From contig CAKVEW010000011.1 in the NCBI GenBank assembly GCA_934746015.1, forward strand, positions 1 through 64,000: 64,000 nucleotides of DNA. The letters are read 5' to 3'. The translations under genes and the position numbers were made by a program. The stretch is from an uncultured Clostridium sp. (lineage in GTDB: Bacteria; Bacillota; Clostridia; Clostridiales; Clostridiaceae). This document shows positions 47,332 to 58,473 of this stretch, piece by piece (positions within the stretch are counted from its first letter, which is position 1; the number at the start of each line of letters is the position of its first letter). Under the pieces are notes generated by a model. The model ran no database searches and had not been told where the DNA came from. It saw only the letters and a program-made list of their open reading frames with translations.

Positions 47332-47976
47332 ATGGGAAAGGTATATAAGATACAAAAGCCTAAGTTTATAGATGAACTTGAAGAATTAAATAAAGTAGAA
47401 GATGAAATAGCTAATTTTGATAAATTACAAAATAAAATAATAGAGGATATAGACATAGATTACTTGCAGGAAAGAGGTTTAACTATAGATTCTTGTAAAT
47501 TTAAAAATGTTATTTTTAATGATTGTTCATTACAAAATATAGATCTAATAGATTCAGTTTTTGAAAATTGTGATTTATCTAATGTAGATTTTAGTGGAGG
47601 AAGCATTCATAGAGTAGAATTTATTAACTGTAAGCTACTTGGAGCAAAATTTGATGAATGTAATATAAAAGAAGTGTTATTTAGTAATTCTATAGGTAAA
47701 TATATAAACTTTTCTTTTTCAAAGCTTAAAAATGTAATTATTGATGAATGTAATTTTTCAGAAGGTATTTTGCAACAAACAAAATTAGATAAGGTAATTT
47801 TTAATGAATCAGATTTAACTAATGCTTATTTGAATAAAACTAATTTAAATAAGATAGATTTTACGACTTGTGATATAACAGGAATAGATGTTGAAATAGA
47901 AGATTTAGAAGGAGTCATAGTTAATACTATCCAAGCTTTAGATCTAACAAGACTTATGAAAATAATTGTAAAATAA
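47332..47976 (+). CDS. pentapeptide-repeat protein
   Basis: Protein of 214 residues made mostly of pentapeptide repeats (pattern A/C/S/T/V-D/N-L/F-x-x), seen from about residue 55 as CKFKNVIFNDCSLQNIDLID, then FENCDLSNVDFSGGSI and similar blocks to residue 185. These form a right-handed quadrilateral helix. Some family members mimic DNA and protect gyrase; most have no known role. The N-terminal 45 residues are acidic and helical. RBS GGATGGGGG. No partner gene nearby. Confidence 0.85.
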   Translation: MGKVYKIQKPKFIDELEELNKVEDEIANFDKLQNKIIEDIDIDYLQERGLTIDSCKFKNVIFNDCSLQNIDLIDSVFENCDLSNVDFSGGSIHRVEFINCKLLGAKFDECNIKEVLFSNSIGKYINFSFSKLKNVIIDECNFSEGILQQTKLDKVIFNESDLTNAYLNKTNLNKIDFTTCDITGIDVEIEDLEGVIVNTIQALDLTRLMKIIVK

Positions 47977-48029
47977 TTGTAGAAATTAATCGGATAAGTT
48001 ATTTTTCTTTTTGTAATAATAAAAGGGCT

Positions 48030-48124
48030 GTCTTTATAAAATGAAGCCTATATCATTCTAAAAAAGAGAATCTATTATTATAGGTTCTTTTACTATATTG
48101 TCCTTGACATAGGCGTCATTTTAA
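48030..48124 (-). repeat. diverged inverted repeat flanking island 3, copy A
   Basis: On the minus strand it reads TTAAAATG, seven bases, TATGTCAAGGACAAT, a short spacer, then a hairpin starting GAACCTATA and ending TTCATTTTATA. Copy B at 56806-56914 has the same order of elements on the plus strand. It looks like an IS or MITE end. Confidence 0.5.
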
Positions 48125-48255
48125 AGATGATGGCTACTTTTTTTAACATTTCAATTTATTTATTGAAAGTGTTATTCTTCTTCAAGAGCTTTTTTAACTT
48201 TTCATCATCAGGTCTTAGATTACCTCTGCCTGGGAAGGGTGACTAGGAGACTCTC
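48125..48255 (-). pseudogene. IS3-family OrfA remnant
   Basis: The minus strand reads PGRGNLRPDDEKLKKLLKKN, a few lost residues with one stop, then IEMLKKVAIIF. This matches the coiled C-terminal half of IS3-type OrfA (pattern LRPEDEEIRRLKKE...DILKKAIAIF). The N-terminal helix-turn-helix and all of OrfB are missing. It is joined to the hairpin repeat. Confidence 0.6.
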
Positions 48256-48336
48256 GAAATTTTTTTATGTTAATTTTATTATCATATAGAAAGTAAAGAT
48301 CTTCTAATTATTTATGATGGATTTTAATTATATATT

Positions 48337-49098
48337 TTAATTAGCAAGAAGATCATCATCAACTACAATGTATTTTAGTTCACTCTCAAAAGGTGGCTTA
48401 GCATCTGTAATGAGCGTAGCTTCATTAAACGATGCGAATTTTCTAAAAGCAGTTCTTTCATATTTGGAGGAATCTGCAATTATATAAACTTCATCTGAAT
48501 TTGATATTACTTCCCTTTTTAATTCATAATCCTTTGAAGAAGAAAAGAATCCATTTTTATTGATTGCACCTACTCCAAGAAAAGCCTTCGTAATATTGAT
48601 ATCTTTGAGTTGATCAGTGATTGAGTCATAAATTGCATCTGATCCATTTGCGATATATCCTCTGCAGATATAAGCTTTAATTCCAGCATTCAATAATAAA
48701 GGAATAGCTGAAATGCTATTAGTGACAACGAGTACATCCTTTGCTGTAATAAATGGAATCATTTTATTCACTGTTGTACCAGCATCAATGTAAATAATAT
48801 CAGCATCATTCACTAGAGTTGTCGCATATTGAGCCAGATGTCGTTTCTTATCAACATTCAGTATTTCTCTCATATAAATAATATCACTTACCACATATTC
48901 CGGTCCAAGAGCAGATGTTAGCTGGTTTGAATAAACAATACCATTCTTACAGGTCAATATTTTTCTTGAAGTTAGCTGATTGATATCTCGTCTGATGGTA
49001 GCAATGGAAACATCTACCAGCTTGGCAAGTTCATCAACTCTGATCTCCTTATTTGTACTTAAGATTTCTATAATTTTGTTCCAACGGTCAATTATCAT
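48337..49098 (-). CDS. DeoR family repressor
   Basis: Protein of 253 residues. The N-terminal DeoR helix-turn-helix is residues 1-57 (RWNKIIEILSTNKEIRVDELAKLVDVSIATIRRDINQL). The C-terminal sugar-phosphate-sensing domain has YIDAGTTVNKMIPF, VVTNSISAIPLLLN, AFLGVGAINKNGFFSSSKDYELKREVISNSDEVYIIADSSKYERTAF. DeoR repressors release DNA on binding a phosphorylated sugar intermediate. It is divergent from the EIIBC operon, and AATCATA palindromes lie in between. RBS TGAGGAAA. Confidence 0.92.
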   Translation of the reverse strand: MIIDRWNKIIEILSTNKEIRVDELAKLVDVSIATIRRDINQLTSRKILTCKNGIVYSNQLTSALGPEYVVSDIIYMREILNVDKKRHLAQYATTLVNDADIIYIDAGTTVNKMIPFITAKDVLVVTNSISAIPLLLNAGIKAYICRGYIANGSDAIYDSITDQLKDINITKAFLGVGAINKNGFFSSSKDYELKREVISNSDEVYIIADSSKYERTAFRKFASFNEATLITDAKPPFESELKYIVVDDDLLAN

Positions 49099-49201
49099 AA
49101 AATTTCCTCACATTTTTATTTTTGATTATTATAACATATTTTTTGATAATTGAATATGAAAAATCATATATTGAATTATAATGGGTGCATTATATGAGAA
49201 A

Positions 49202-49220
49202 AAAATCATAAAATGATTTT
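49202..49220. promoter_or_regulatory. upstream operator candidate of the DeoR system
   Basis: AAAATCAT-AAA-ATGATTTT, an 8+3+8 palindrome sharing the AATCAT half-site with the site at 49235. A further AAAATCATATA half lies near 49161. Confidence 0.5.
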
Positions 49221-49234
49221 ATTAAGGAGGAAAT

Positions 49235-49249
49235 AATCATATTATGATT
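49235..49249. promoter_or_regulatory. main operator candidate overlapping the -35
   Basis: AATCATATTATGATT is a perfect 7+1+7 palindrome whose last base is the first T of the -35. A bound DeoR protein would block RNA polymerase. Confidence 0.6.
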
Positions 49250-49277
49250 TGACAATTGAAAATAATGGTTGTAATAT
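49249..49277 (+). promoter_or_regulatory. sigma-A promoter of the EIIBC operon
   Basis: TTGACA (49249-49254), 17-base spacer, TAATAT (49272-49277). It is a near-ideal housekeeping promoter 54 bases before the EIIBC start. Confidence 0.75.
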
Positions 49278-49330
49278 GAAGATAGACATCAGATAAAATT
49301 AATATTAATCAATAAAAGGGAGGAGAAAAT

Positions 49331-50872
49331 ATGAGTTTCAAAAAAAGATCAGGTAATGCTTTTACATTTTTCCAAAAGTTTGGTCAAACTCTTTTAGTTC
49401 CAGTAGCGATTCTTCCTGCAGTCGGATTACTGTATGGAATTGGTATGGCTATGACATCAACAACATTGACAGGAATAGCCCCTTGGTTGACATCGGGAAT
49501 TTGGCCAACAGTGGCAGCAATGTTTTCTGGTATTGGAAGTATAATTTTTGGTAATTTATCTTTATTGTTTGCAATTGGGGTAGCAATTGGGTTGGCTGAA
49601 AAACACGAAGGAACAGCTGGGCTTGCCGCCGTTGCTGGATATCTGATTATGAATGTAACAATTAGTGTTGTTTTAGGACTAAATTCTGATGTTGTTGCAT
49701 CTAATACAACATTATATCAATCAGTATTAGGTACATATACATTGCGTACAGGTGTATTTGGAGGTATTGCCGTAGGACTTGTTTCTGCATGGGCATATAA
49801 TAAGTTCCATACAATCAAGGTGCCCGACTATCTGGCATTTTTCGGAGCTAAGCGTTTTGTACCTATCATTACCTCATTGCTATGTATTGTTTTAGGAGTT
49901 GTCTTGACATTTATCTGGCCTACAATCTCCAATATAATTACTGCATTTGCTGATTTTGTAATTACACAGAATACAAGTGTTGGATTATTCTTCTATGGAA
50001 TTATTGTTAAAGCATTGAACCCAATAGGATTGCATAATGTATTCTGTACACCATTTATGTTCCAATTTGGCACTTATACTACATTAGCTGGTGAAGTTGT
50101 AAGTGGTGATAAAGCTATGTTCTTTGCTCAGATGACAGATGGTATTAAAAATGTAACAGCTGGTTTATTCAATATGGGAAACTACACAATAGATACTTTC
50201 GCAATGGTTGGTATCGGACTAGCTATCTACAAGAATGCATTGCCTGAGCGAAAAAAAGCGACTGCTGGTATTTTAATCAGTGCATGCTTTACATCATTTG
50301 TATGTGGTATTACCGAACCGTTGTTATTTTCATATTTATTTGTAGCTCCATTATGTTTTGTAACTTATTGTGTTTTAAATGGATTGTGCTACACTGTTTG
50401 CTACTTGTTGGGAGTTAGAATTACTGCGACATTTGCTGGAGGAATTATAGATTTTCTAATTATTGGTGTACTAGGTAATGCTCCTAAGTGGTATTTGATT
50501 CCTTTGATAGGTATAGTATTTGGTGTTGCATTTTTCTTGATTGACGATTTTCTCATCAGAAAATTCAACTATCAAACAATTGGTAGAGAACCGGTTATTC
50601 AAGGAGAATTTGATGAAGTTGCACCAGTTGGCAATTCAGATGAAAATGCGAAGGGAATTATAGAAGCATTAGGTGGAAAATCGAACATTGAAGATATTAC
50701 TTGCTGTGCCACAAGACTAAGAGTTCGAGTTGCCGATGTAGAGAGTGTGAAAAAGGATGATTTTAAAAAATTCGGTTCACGAGGTCTGATTGAAAAGGGA
50801 AACAATTTGCAGATTATTATCGGAACAAGCGTACAAAATCTATTAAATGAAATAGAAAAGCTAATTGATTAG
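49331..50872 (+). CDS. PTS glucose/glucoside-family EIIBC
   Basis: Protein of 513 residues in C-B order. Residues 1-400 are the EIIC membrane domain (FFQKFGQTLLVPVAILPAVGLLYGIG, ALNPIGLHNVFCTPFMFQFG, CGITEPLLFSYLFVAP). Residues about 430-513 are EIIB with the phosphocysteine in ITCCATRLRV, probably Cys459. There is no fused EIIA; a separate EIIA-Glc gene is the sixth gene of the operon. The family carries glucose, maltose, alpha- and beta-glucosides or N-acetylglucosamine; the GH1 next door points to a beta-glucoside. RBS GGGAGGAG. Confidence 0.93.
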   Translation: MSFKKRSGNAFTFFQKFGQTLLVPVAILPAVGLLYGIGMAMTSTTLTGIAPWLTSGIWPTVAAMFSGIGSIIFGNLSLLFAIGVAIGLAEKHEGTAGLAAVAGYLIMNVTISVVLGLNSDVVASNTTLYQSVLGTYTLRTGVFGGIAVGLVSAWAYNKFHTIKVPDYLAFFGAKRFVPIITSLLCIVLGVVLTFIWPTISNIITAFADFVITQNTSVGLFFYGIIVKALNPIGLHNVFCTPFMFQFGTYTTLAGEVVSGDKAMFFAQMTDGIKNVTAGLFNMGNYTIDTFAMVGIGLAIYKNALPERKKATAGILISACFTSFVCGITEPLLFSYLFVAPLCFVTYCVLNGLCYTVCYLLGVRITATFAGGIIDFLIIGVLGNAPKWYLIPLIGIVFGVAFFLIDDFLIRKFNYQTIGREPVIQGEFDEVAPVGNSDENAKGIIEALGGKSNIEDITCCATRLRVRVADVESVKKDDFKKFGSRGLIEKGNNLQIIIGTSVQNLLNEIEKLID

Positions 50873-50903
50873 TTACTACACTTAACTTAATTGAAATTTA
50901 TTC

Positions 50904-50949
50904 AGAAGGAGTCATATAGATAGAAAGATTTCTTTGGGACTCCTTCTTT
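50904..50949 (+). terminator. intercistronic hairpin between EIIBC and GH1
   Basis: AGAAGGAGTC pairs perfectly with GACTCCTTCT and is followed by TTCTTT. It lies between two genes of one operon, so it may act as a partial terminator or a 3' stabiliser for the transporter mRNA. Confidence 0.6.
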
Positions 50950-50955
50950 CTTTGA

Positions 50956-53400
<2,445 letters not shown>

Positions 53401-53420
<20 letters not shown>

Positions 53421-54318
53421 AGATTATCTGAATCACTTTGTGAATAATACATTATGTGAATTAGAAAGTTTAAGCAATAATGTTGTAATTGACTATTCAA
53501 CAGTTGGAAAGCATGAAGGGAAAAGTGAAGTTGTCAAGACTTTAAAGACAGATGGTAATTTTGCACATCGATACAATCTTCTTAGTAACATCATTCAATA
53601 TCAGCAGCAGGATAAGAATATTGTAATTGCAAATGTTTTCCATTATTTCGTGAAGGTTGTCAAAAATCAGTATTCACCTTTGATTATCGGGGGAAAATAT
53701 AAGTTTGTTATTTGCCATGATTTGATTGAAAAAGTGCTTTTCGATTTAGAAGCAGAAATGGGAAACACTTATCTTGCAAAAAAAGAATGGGGATGGAAAT
53801 TATTTGAAGAAACAAAAGATATAAGAAGGGTTAAATTAGATGATGACAGTTATGTGAGCACAGATAAAGAAGCGGTAGAGGATTGTCTTAAAAGATTTTT
53901 TCTTATTACTGATACTCAGCAAATTGAATTCTTGGATCAATATGTTTCGGAGGATTCAGTCTGTATTTTGGCCACTACAACTTACAGTGAGCAGTTCGGT
54001 GCTGATGAGTGTTTGAATTCAGGGATTAGTATAGAAGAATTTATAAACTCTAATAAATCTAAGGAAGATCAAAATCATCATAGCTTTAAAATATGTGATT
54101 TAAAGATTGATGGAAATAAAGCCAAAGTAGTCATTGATATGCTGGAACCTACGAAATTAGGGTTTAAACATTTTGATGCATTAAGTGTCTATAAGCCATA
54201 TTATAATGAGGAATGGAATATTGAGCTTGTGAAAGAGGAAAGATGGAGGATAAAGAAATTAACAAATAGACCAATTTCTAAATTTCAAACAATCGGTTAT
54301 GACACACTAGAGGTGTAG
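53401..54318 (+). CDS. tandem NTF2/SnoaL-fold protein 2
   Basis: Protein of 305 residues. The N-terminal unit has VVIDYSTVGKHEGKSEVVKTL and a sheet ending in VICHDLIEKVLFDLEAEMGNTY. The C-terminal unit has VEDCLKRFFLITDTQQIEFLDQYVSEDSVCILATTTYSEQFG and ERWRIKKLTNRP. It is paralogous to the preceding gene and overlaps it by 20 bases from ATG 53401. Absence of obvious catalytic Asp/Tyr sets leaves open whether it is an enzyme or a binding subunit. No close family name is known to me. Confidence 0.65.
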
Positions 54319-54320
54319 GT

Positions 54321-55097
54321 ATGAAAGTATATTTTTTGGATTATGGTTGGCTTGAGGGAGATATCAACTGGATGGTTGCATTGAAAAACTATGCAACTAA
54401 GACGAATAAAAGTGTTTCAAGTATATGGACAAAATTCCCGGAGTATGGAATATTGATAGAATTACAGGGACAGTATATTCTTTATGATACAGGGAGCAAT
54501 CCCAGTGATTATGATAGGAGCAATAGGTTTCCTTTCTATTATAAAAATAAGCAGGGAATACTAAATCAATTATCATTATTAGGTCTTACACCGAATGACA
54601 TAAAAACGGTTGTTCTTTCTCATTTGCATGATGATCATGCTGGAAATATTCATTTATTTCCTCATGCAGAGATTTATATTGATATAAATGAATATGAATT
54701 CTATGCGAATCCAGATAATAATATGAAGATATATGATTGTTTAAAAAAAATGAAATATATCAGGTTAGTTGATAAAGATATTCAATTAAATAAATATATT
54801 CAATTGAAAAGATTACCAGGGCATAGTCATGGGCTGCTGGGAATGTTGTTTCATATGAAAGATGAATTATGGTTTATTGTTTCAGATGCAATAAATACTA
54901 TCGACAATTACAGTATTCCTCCTAAAGCAGCTGTCGGTTTGTTTGATGAAAGAGTTTATTTTCAAACAATTGAAGAAATTAGAAAAATAGAAAAAGACGA
55001 AAATGCAAAAATTTTCTTTGGACATGATTTTAATCAGTTCCGACAGCTGAATATTTGCCCGGAATACTATGAATTTGAGGAGTGTGAAGATGTTTAA
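54321..55097 (+). CDS. metallo-beta-lactamase-fold hydrolase, AHL-lactonase-like
   Basis: Protein of 258 residues. The zinc motif is LSHLHDDHAGN (His101, His103, Asp105, His106), followed by a histidine in LPGHSHGLLG near residue 173, the bridging aspartate in FIVSDAIN and a final His in FFGHDFNQF. The spacing fits N-acyl homoserine lactonase-type enzymes, which open lactone rings or split esters. It starts three bases after the stop of the previous gene. In this operon it more likely hydrolyses a lactone formed from the glycoside or its aglycone than a quorum signal. Confidence 0.85.
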   Translation: MKVYFLDYGWLEGDINWMVALKNYATKTNKSVSSIWTKFPEYGILIELQGQYILYDTGSNPSDYDRSNRFPFYYKNKQGILNQLSLLGLTPNDIKTVVLSHLHDDHAGNIHLFPHAEIYIDINEYEFYANPDNNMKIYDCLKKMKYIRLVDKDIQLNKYIQLKRLPGHSHGLLGMLFHMKDELWFIVSDAINTIDNYSIPPKAAVGLFDERVYFQTIEEIRKIEKDENAKIFFGHDFNQFRQLNICPEYYEFEECEDV

Positions 55098-55563
55098 ATT
55101 ATTTAAAGATAAGTCTCTGAAAATTACTTCGCCTGTAAGTGGGGAAATGATAAGGATCGAAAATGTAAAGGATGAGGTTTTTAGTCAGAAAATGATGGGA
55201 GAAGGAGTTGCCTTCATTCCTCAATCCGGAAATATTTACGCCCCAGTTGATGGAGTATTGAAGGTTCTATTTCCAACGGGGCATGCTTTCGGAATTCAAA
55301 TGGATAATGGTGTCGAAATATTTGTTCATATTGGGATTGATACTGTGGAGGCTAATGGAAGAGGATTTGAGATTCAAAATATAAAGCAGGGAGACCGTGT
55401 AAGGCAGAATGATTTAATTGTGAAGACTGATTTAGAACATTTAAGTAAAAATTATGATATGACAGCCATACTTGTTGTTCCAAATCAAGGGGAACATAAA
55501 ATTTCATTTGAAAGTTGTGGTAGGTATTCTAATCACGAAACAATCGGGAACATCAAGGAGTAA
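55090..55563 (+). CDS. stand-alone PTS EIIA, glucose (Crr) family
   Basis: Protein of 157 residues. Two active-site histidines are visible: His65 (FPTGHAFGIQ) and the phosphorylated His80 (EIFVHIGIDTVEANG). The N-terminal sheet is ITSPVSGEMIRIENV. It supplies phosphate to the EIIB domain of the 49331 protein, which lacks its own EIIA. ATG 55090 follows GAGGAGTG and overlaps the lactonase-like gene by eight bases. Its place next to last in the operon shows that transport and enzyme genes form one unit. Confidence 0.93.
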   Translation: MFKLFKDKSLKITSPVSGEMIRIENVKDEVFSQKMMGEGVAFIPQSGNIYAPVDGVLKVLFPTGHAFGIQMDNGVEIFVHIGIDTVEANGRGFEIQNIKQGDRVRQNDLIVKTDLEHLSKNYDMTAILVVPNQGEHKISFESCGRYSNHETIGNIKE

Positions 55564-55568
55564 GTTAT

Positions 55569-56639
55569 ATGATTGATATTGTTGGAATTGATTGTTGTGG
55601 ATGTACCGCATGTCATGATATTTGCCCTAAGAAAGCAATTAAAATTAATCAGAATGAAGCTGGCTTTCTATATCCTGTAATAAATCATTCACAGTGTATA
55701 AAATGTAATTTGTGTGATAAGGTGTGTCCGATTTTAAATATTAGTAATGAAAATCATAATATTATCCGTTGTGTTGCGGGATATTCCAAAGATAGTGAGC
55801 TTGTTCAGGGCAGTACTTCTGGAGGAATCTCAACAACTTTATCATTAGCCTTTCTAAATAAAAAGGGAATTGTCTATGGTGCTTCATATAATAGTGATTT
55901 TAAAAAAGTATCTACTATTAGAGTAAATCAATTGAATCAGTTGGATAAAATAAAAGGAAGTAAATATGTTCAGTCTGACAAGAGAGGAATTTACGAATTA
56001 GTCAGAAAGGATTTAGAAAATAAGAAAGATGTTTTATTTACTGGAACACCTTGTGAAATAGCAGCTATAAAAAGTTATTTAAAAAGGGATTATGAAAATT
56101 TATTTACATGTGAAATAGTTTGTCATGGTCCAACCTCTCCAAAAGCTCTTAAGAAATTCGTAGAATATGAGGAAAAACTGCATAAGAGTCTAATATCTTC
56201 ATTCAATATGCGGTATAAACAAAATGGATGGGGAAGGACGAATACTATTCTACGAATAGGCTTCTGTGATAGACAGATAGAAATTCAAAATCTTTACGAA
56301 ACAATGATTGGAAAAGCATTTTATTATATGCCTAGAGAGTCATGTTACAGATGCCGATTTAAAATCAATAAGTCTGTGGCTGATATAACAGTTGGAGATT
56401 TCTGGGGAGCTGATATCAATTCACAATATTACAATACAAATGGAACATCAATTATATTTATCCATACGAAAAAAGGTGATGAACAGATTAAAAAATTAAG
56501 GGATTTCTTTTACGAAGAAGTGAACTTTGATGATGCAATTGTTAATAATAATAGTGTTGTTAATTCTCGAATAAGAAAGCCTGAAAGTTACCAGTTTTGT
56601 AATAACTTTAAAAAGAATATAGAATTAATAGATACTTAA
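55569..56639 (+). CDS. FrhB-like iron-sulfur flavoprotein (F420 hydrogenase beta-subunit family)
   Basis: Protein of 356 residues. The N-terminus has two 4Fe-4S ferredoxin clusters: Cys9/12/15/19 (CCGCTACHDICP) and Cys43/46/49/53 (CIKCNLCDKVCP). The FrhB_FdhB N- and C-terminal domains follow, with TSGGISTTLSLAFL, GSKYVQSD, TGTPCEIAAIKSYL, CEIVCHGPTSPKAL and CYRCRFKINKSVADITVGDFWG. Related proteins move electrons between ferredoxin, flavin and F420 or reduce a substrate. Clostridia usually lack F420, so ferredoxin-linked reduction or oxidation of a sugar or aglycone is more plausible. Its presence in a PTS operon is unusual. Confidence 0.87.
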   Translation: MIDIVGIDCCGCTACHDICPKKAIKINQNEAGFLYPVINHSQCIKCNLCDKVCPILNISNENHNIIRCVAGYSKDSELVQGSTSGGISTTLSLAFLNKKGIVYGASYNSDFKKVSTIRVNQLNQLDKIKGSKYVQSDKRGIYELVRKDLENKKDVLFTGTPCEIAAIKSYLKRDYENLFTCEIVCHGPTSPKALKKFVEYEEKLHKSLISSFNMRYKQNGWGRTNTILRIGFCDRQIEIQNLYETMIGKAFYYMPRESCYRCRFKINKSVADITVGDFWGADINSQYYNTNGTSIIFIHTKKGDEQIKKLRDFFYEEVNFDDAIVNNNSVVNSRIRKPESYQFCNNFKKNIELIDT

Positions 56640-56805
56640 TAAATATAGAATTAAGAAGGTATGTATTCATTATTAGTAGCCAAACAATCTAGGAGTGAAT
56701 CCAGATGGGGATTCAAGACTTAACTACAAATATAAGGATTAATTCTAGCAGTGCAAGGAATGCGATTACATGTATAATAAAGTTAGAGAAACCACTTGAG
56801 TTTAA

Positions 56806-56914
56806 TTAAAATGTACACTTTGCCAAGGACAATTAAAAAAGAGTATATTAATTTTAAAATGGAACCTATATAATGCACTCTAAAAAGTGAATATATTATA
56901 TATGTTCCATTTTA
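56806..56914 (+). repeat. diverged inverted repeat flanking island 3, copy B
   Basis: TTAAAATG, seven bases, TTGCCAAGGACAAT, a longer AT-rich spacer, then a hairpin (56856-56914) with arms AAAATGGAACCTATATAAT and TATTATATATGTTCCATTTT. It matches copy A at 48030-48124 in the opposite orientation. The hairpin may also terminate both the FrhB-like and the YjiH-type transcripts. Confidence 0.55.
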
Positions 56915-56926
56915 TTATGAAAGCAC

Positions 56927-58288
56927 TTAAAATATGAGGTTTGCTACAAGAACTATTACTGGTAAGGTAATTAGTGTTCTTTCTATAAATATTATTATTA
57001 ATTGCTTTAAAGATACAGGAATTTTTGAGCCAAGTAGAACTCCACCTACTTCAGATATATATATTAATTGAGACACTGAAGTACAAGCAACTATAAATTT
57101 AGTCATATCACTAGTTATGGAATTAGCAGCTAAAACTGATGGAAGTAGCATATCAGCAAATCCAACAACTAAAGTTTGAGATGCTGCTAAAGCTTCTGGA
57201 ACTTTAAGTAGGTTTAGATAAGGGATAAATGGTAAACCTAAAATTTGAAACACAGAAGTATATTCAGCTATTATAAGTGCTATAGTAGCAAATGCCATAA
57301 CAACAGGAAGTACTCCAAGCCACATATCTAAAACATTTTTAATTCCATCTATTAAGAAAGCATTAATGCCAGGATTCTTACTAGCCTTATCTAGGGCCTT
57401 GCTATATCCCCAAGAAAATGAATTATGCTCTTTTGGAATAACTTCATCATCTCTTTTTTCTTTATTTTTATAATATGTGTTAGGAATTTTACGTAATGGA
57501 TATATTCTTGGAAGAATCATAGCAGCGACTATTCCAGAAAGTGTTACTGTTAAGTAAAAAGGAATAAATAAATTAGATAACCCAACAGTATCTATTACAA
57601 TTAAACTAAAAGTTATAGAAACAGCTGAGAATGTTGTACTTATTACAGCCGCTTCTCTTTTTGAGTAAAATCCTTCTTCATATTGCTTATTAGTCAATAA
57701 TATTCCTAAAGTTCCATCACCTAACCAGGAAGTTATACAATCAATAGATGAACGTCCAGGTAAAGTAAACACTGGTCTCATAACTTTAGTAAGGATTGCC
57801 CCAAAGAATTCTAACAGTCCAAAATTAAGCAATAGTGGTAATAATAAGCCTGCAAAAAAGAAAATAGTAAATAAAATAGTAAGTAAATCATTTAACACAA
57901 AAGTTCCAGTTCCAGAATTTATTATCATCTCAGGACCAAAATTAAATAAAGCTAGAACAGAAAATAATGCTCCTAAAAGTCTAGATATAAACCAAATTGG
58001 ACTTACATTAAATAAAGTATTTAAAAATTCATTTTTTATAATAAAATTTGGTTTAAATACCTTAGTAATTATGCTAAATATTGCAGATATACATATTATT
58101 AAAGTAATAATAGATGTTAAGTAACCTTCTAAGGAGTTTGCTAAAAACTTAGACATTAAAGCTACTGGTATAGTAATTTCTCCATTAAATTTAATAGGAA
58201 CCATAAATAGTAGTATTCCTATTAAAGATGGGATAATAAAAATAAGGGAAGTTTTAAGAGGAAATTTATCTTTAGTTGTATTTTCCAT
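56927..58288 (-). CDS. YjiH-family membrane protein with nucleoside-recognition (Gate) domains
   Basis: Polytopic protein of 453 residues with about ten membrane segments. Blocks include LLFMVPIKFNGEITIPVALM, RPVFTLPGRSSIDCITSWLGDGTLGILLTNKQYEEGFYSKREAAVISTTFS split across the middle, and VVGFADMLLPSVLAANS near residue 375. This is the Gate-domain transporter pattern (YjiH/SpmA-like). It is probably a transporter of a small metabolite; the substrate is unknown. RBS AAAGGAG. It is convergent with island 3 and divergent from the AI-2E gene. Confidence 0.85.
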   Translation of the reverse strand: MENTTKDKFPLKTSLIFIIPSLIGILLFMVPIKFNGEITIPVALMSKFLANSLEGYLTSIITLIICISAIFSIITKVFKPNFIIKNEFLNTLFNVSPIWFISRLLGALFSVLALFNFGPEMIINSGTGTFVLNDLLTILFTIFFFAGLLLPLLLNFGLLEFFGAILTKVMRPVFTLPGRSSIDCITSWLGDGTLGILLTNKQYEEGFYSKREAAVISTTFSAVSITFSLIVIDTVGLSNLFIPFYLTVTLSGIVAAMILPRIYPLRKIPNTYYKNKEKRDDEVIPKEHNSFSWGYSKALDKASKNPGINAFLIDGIKNVLDMWLGVLPVVMAFATIALIIAEYTSVFQILGLPFIPYLNLLKVPEALAASQTLVVGFADMLLPSVLAANSITSDMTKFIVACTSVSQLIYISEVGGVLLGSKIPVSLKQLIIIFIERTLITLPVIVLVANLIF

Positions 58289-58473
58289 TTTGGTCTCCTT
58301 TATATCAAAATAATTAATATTTATACACAGGAAATAATTTTAATACATATTTAAAAGAAAAATCAATAGATTTTTATACAAAAATAGCTAAAATTTATAC
58401 AAAACCTACATGTTAATATTTTCTTTTAATAAGGATAAACTAAATTTATTAATTAACTAAAGGAGAATTTAAT

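Larger units (their letters stand above)
47977..48336. other. left border of island 3
   Basis: About 360 bases holding one copy of a hairpin-bearing repeat (48030-48124) and an IS3 OrfA relic. A related repeat in opposite orientation lies at 56806-56914, beyond the last gene of the island. Confidence 0.5.

Noticed and set aside
54321..55097. Quorum-quenching role for the MBL-fold protein
   Set aside because: The motif fits AHL lactonases, but the operon context is sugar uptake and no quorum genes are near; a lactone of the glycoside is more likely.
55569..56639. True F420-dependent hydrogenase subunit
   Set aside because: No hydrogenase or F420 genes nearby and the organism type usually lacks F420; only the family fold is claimed.
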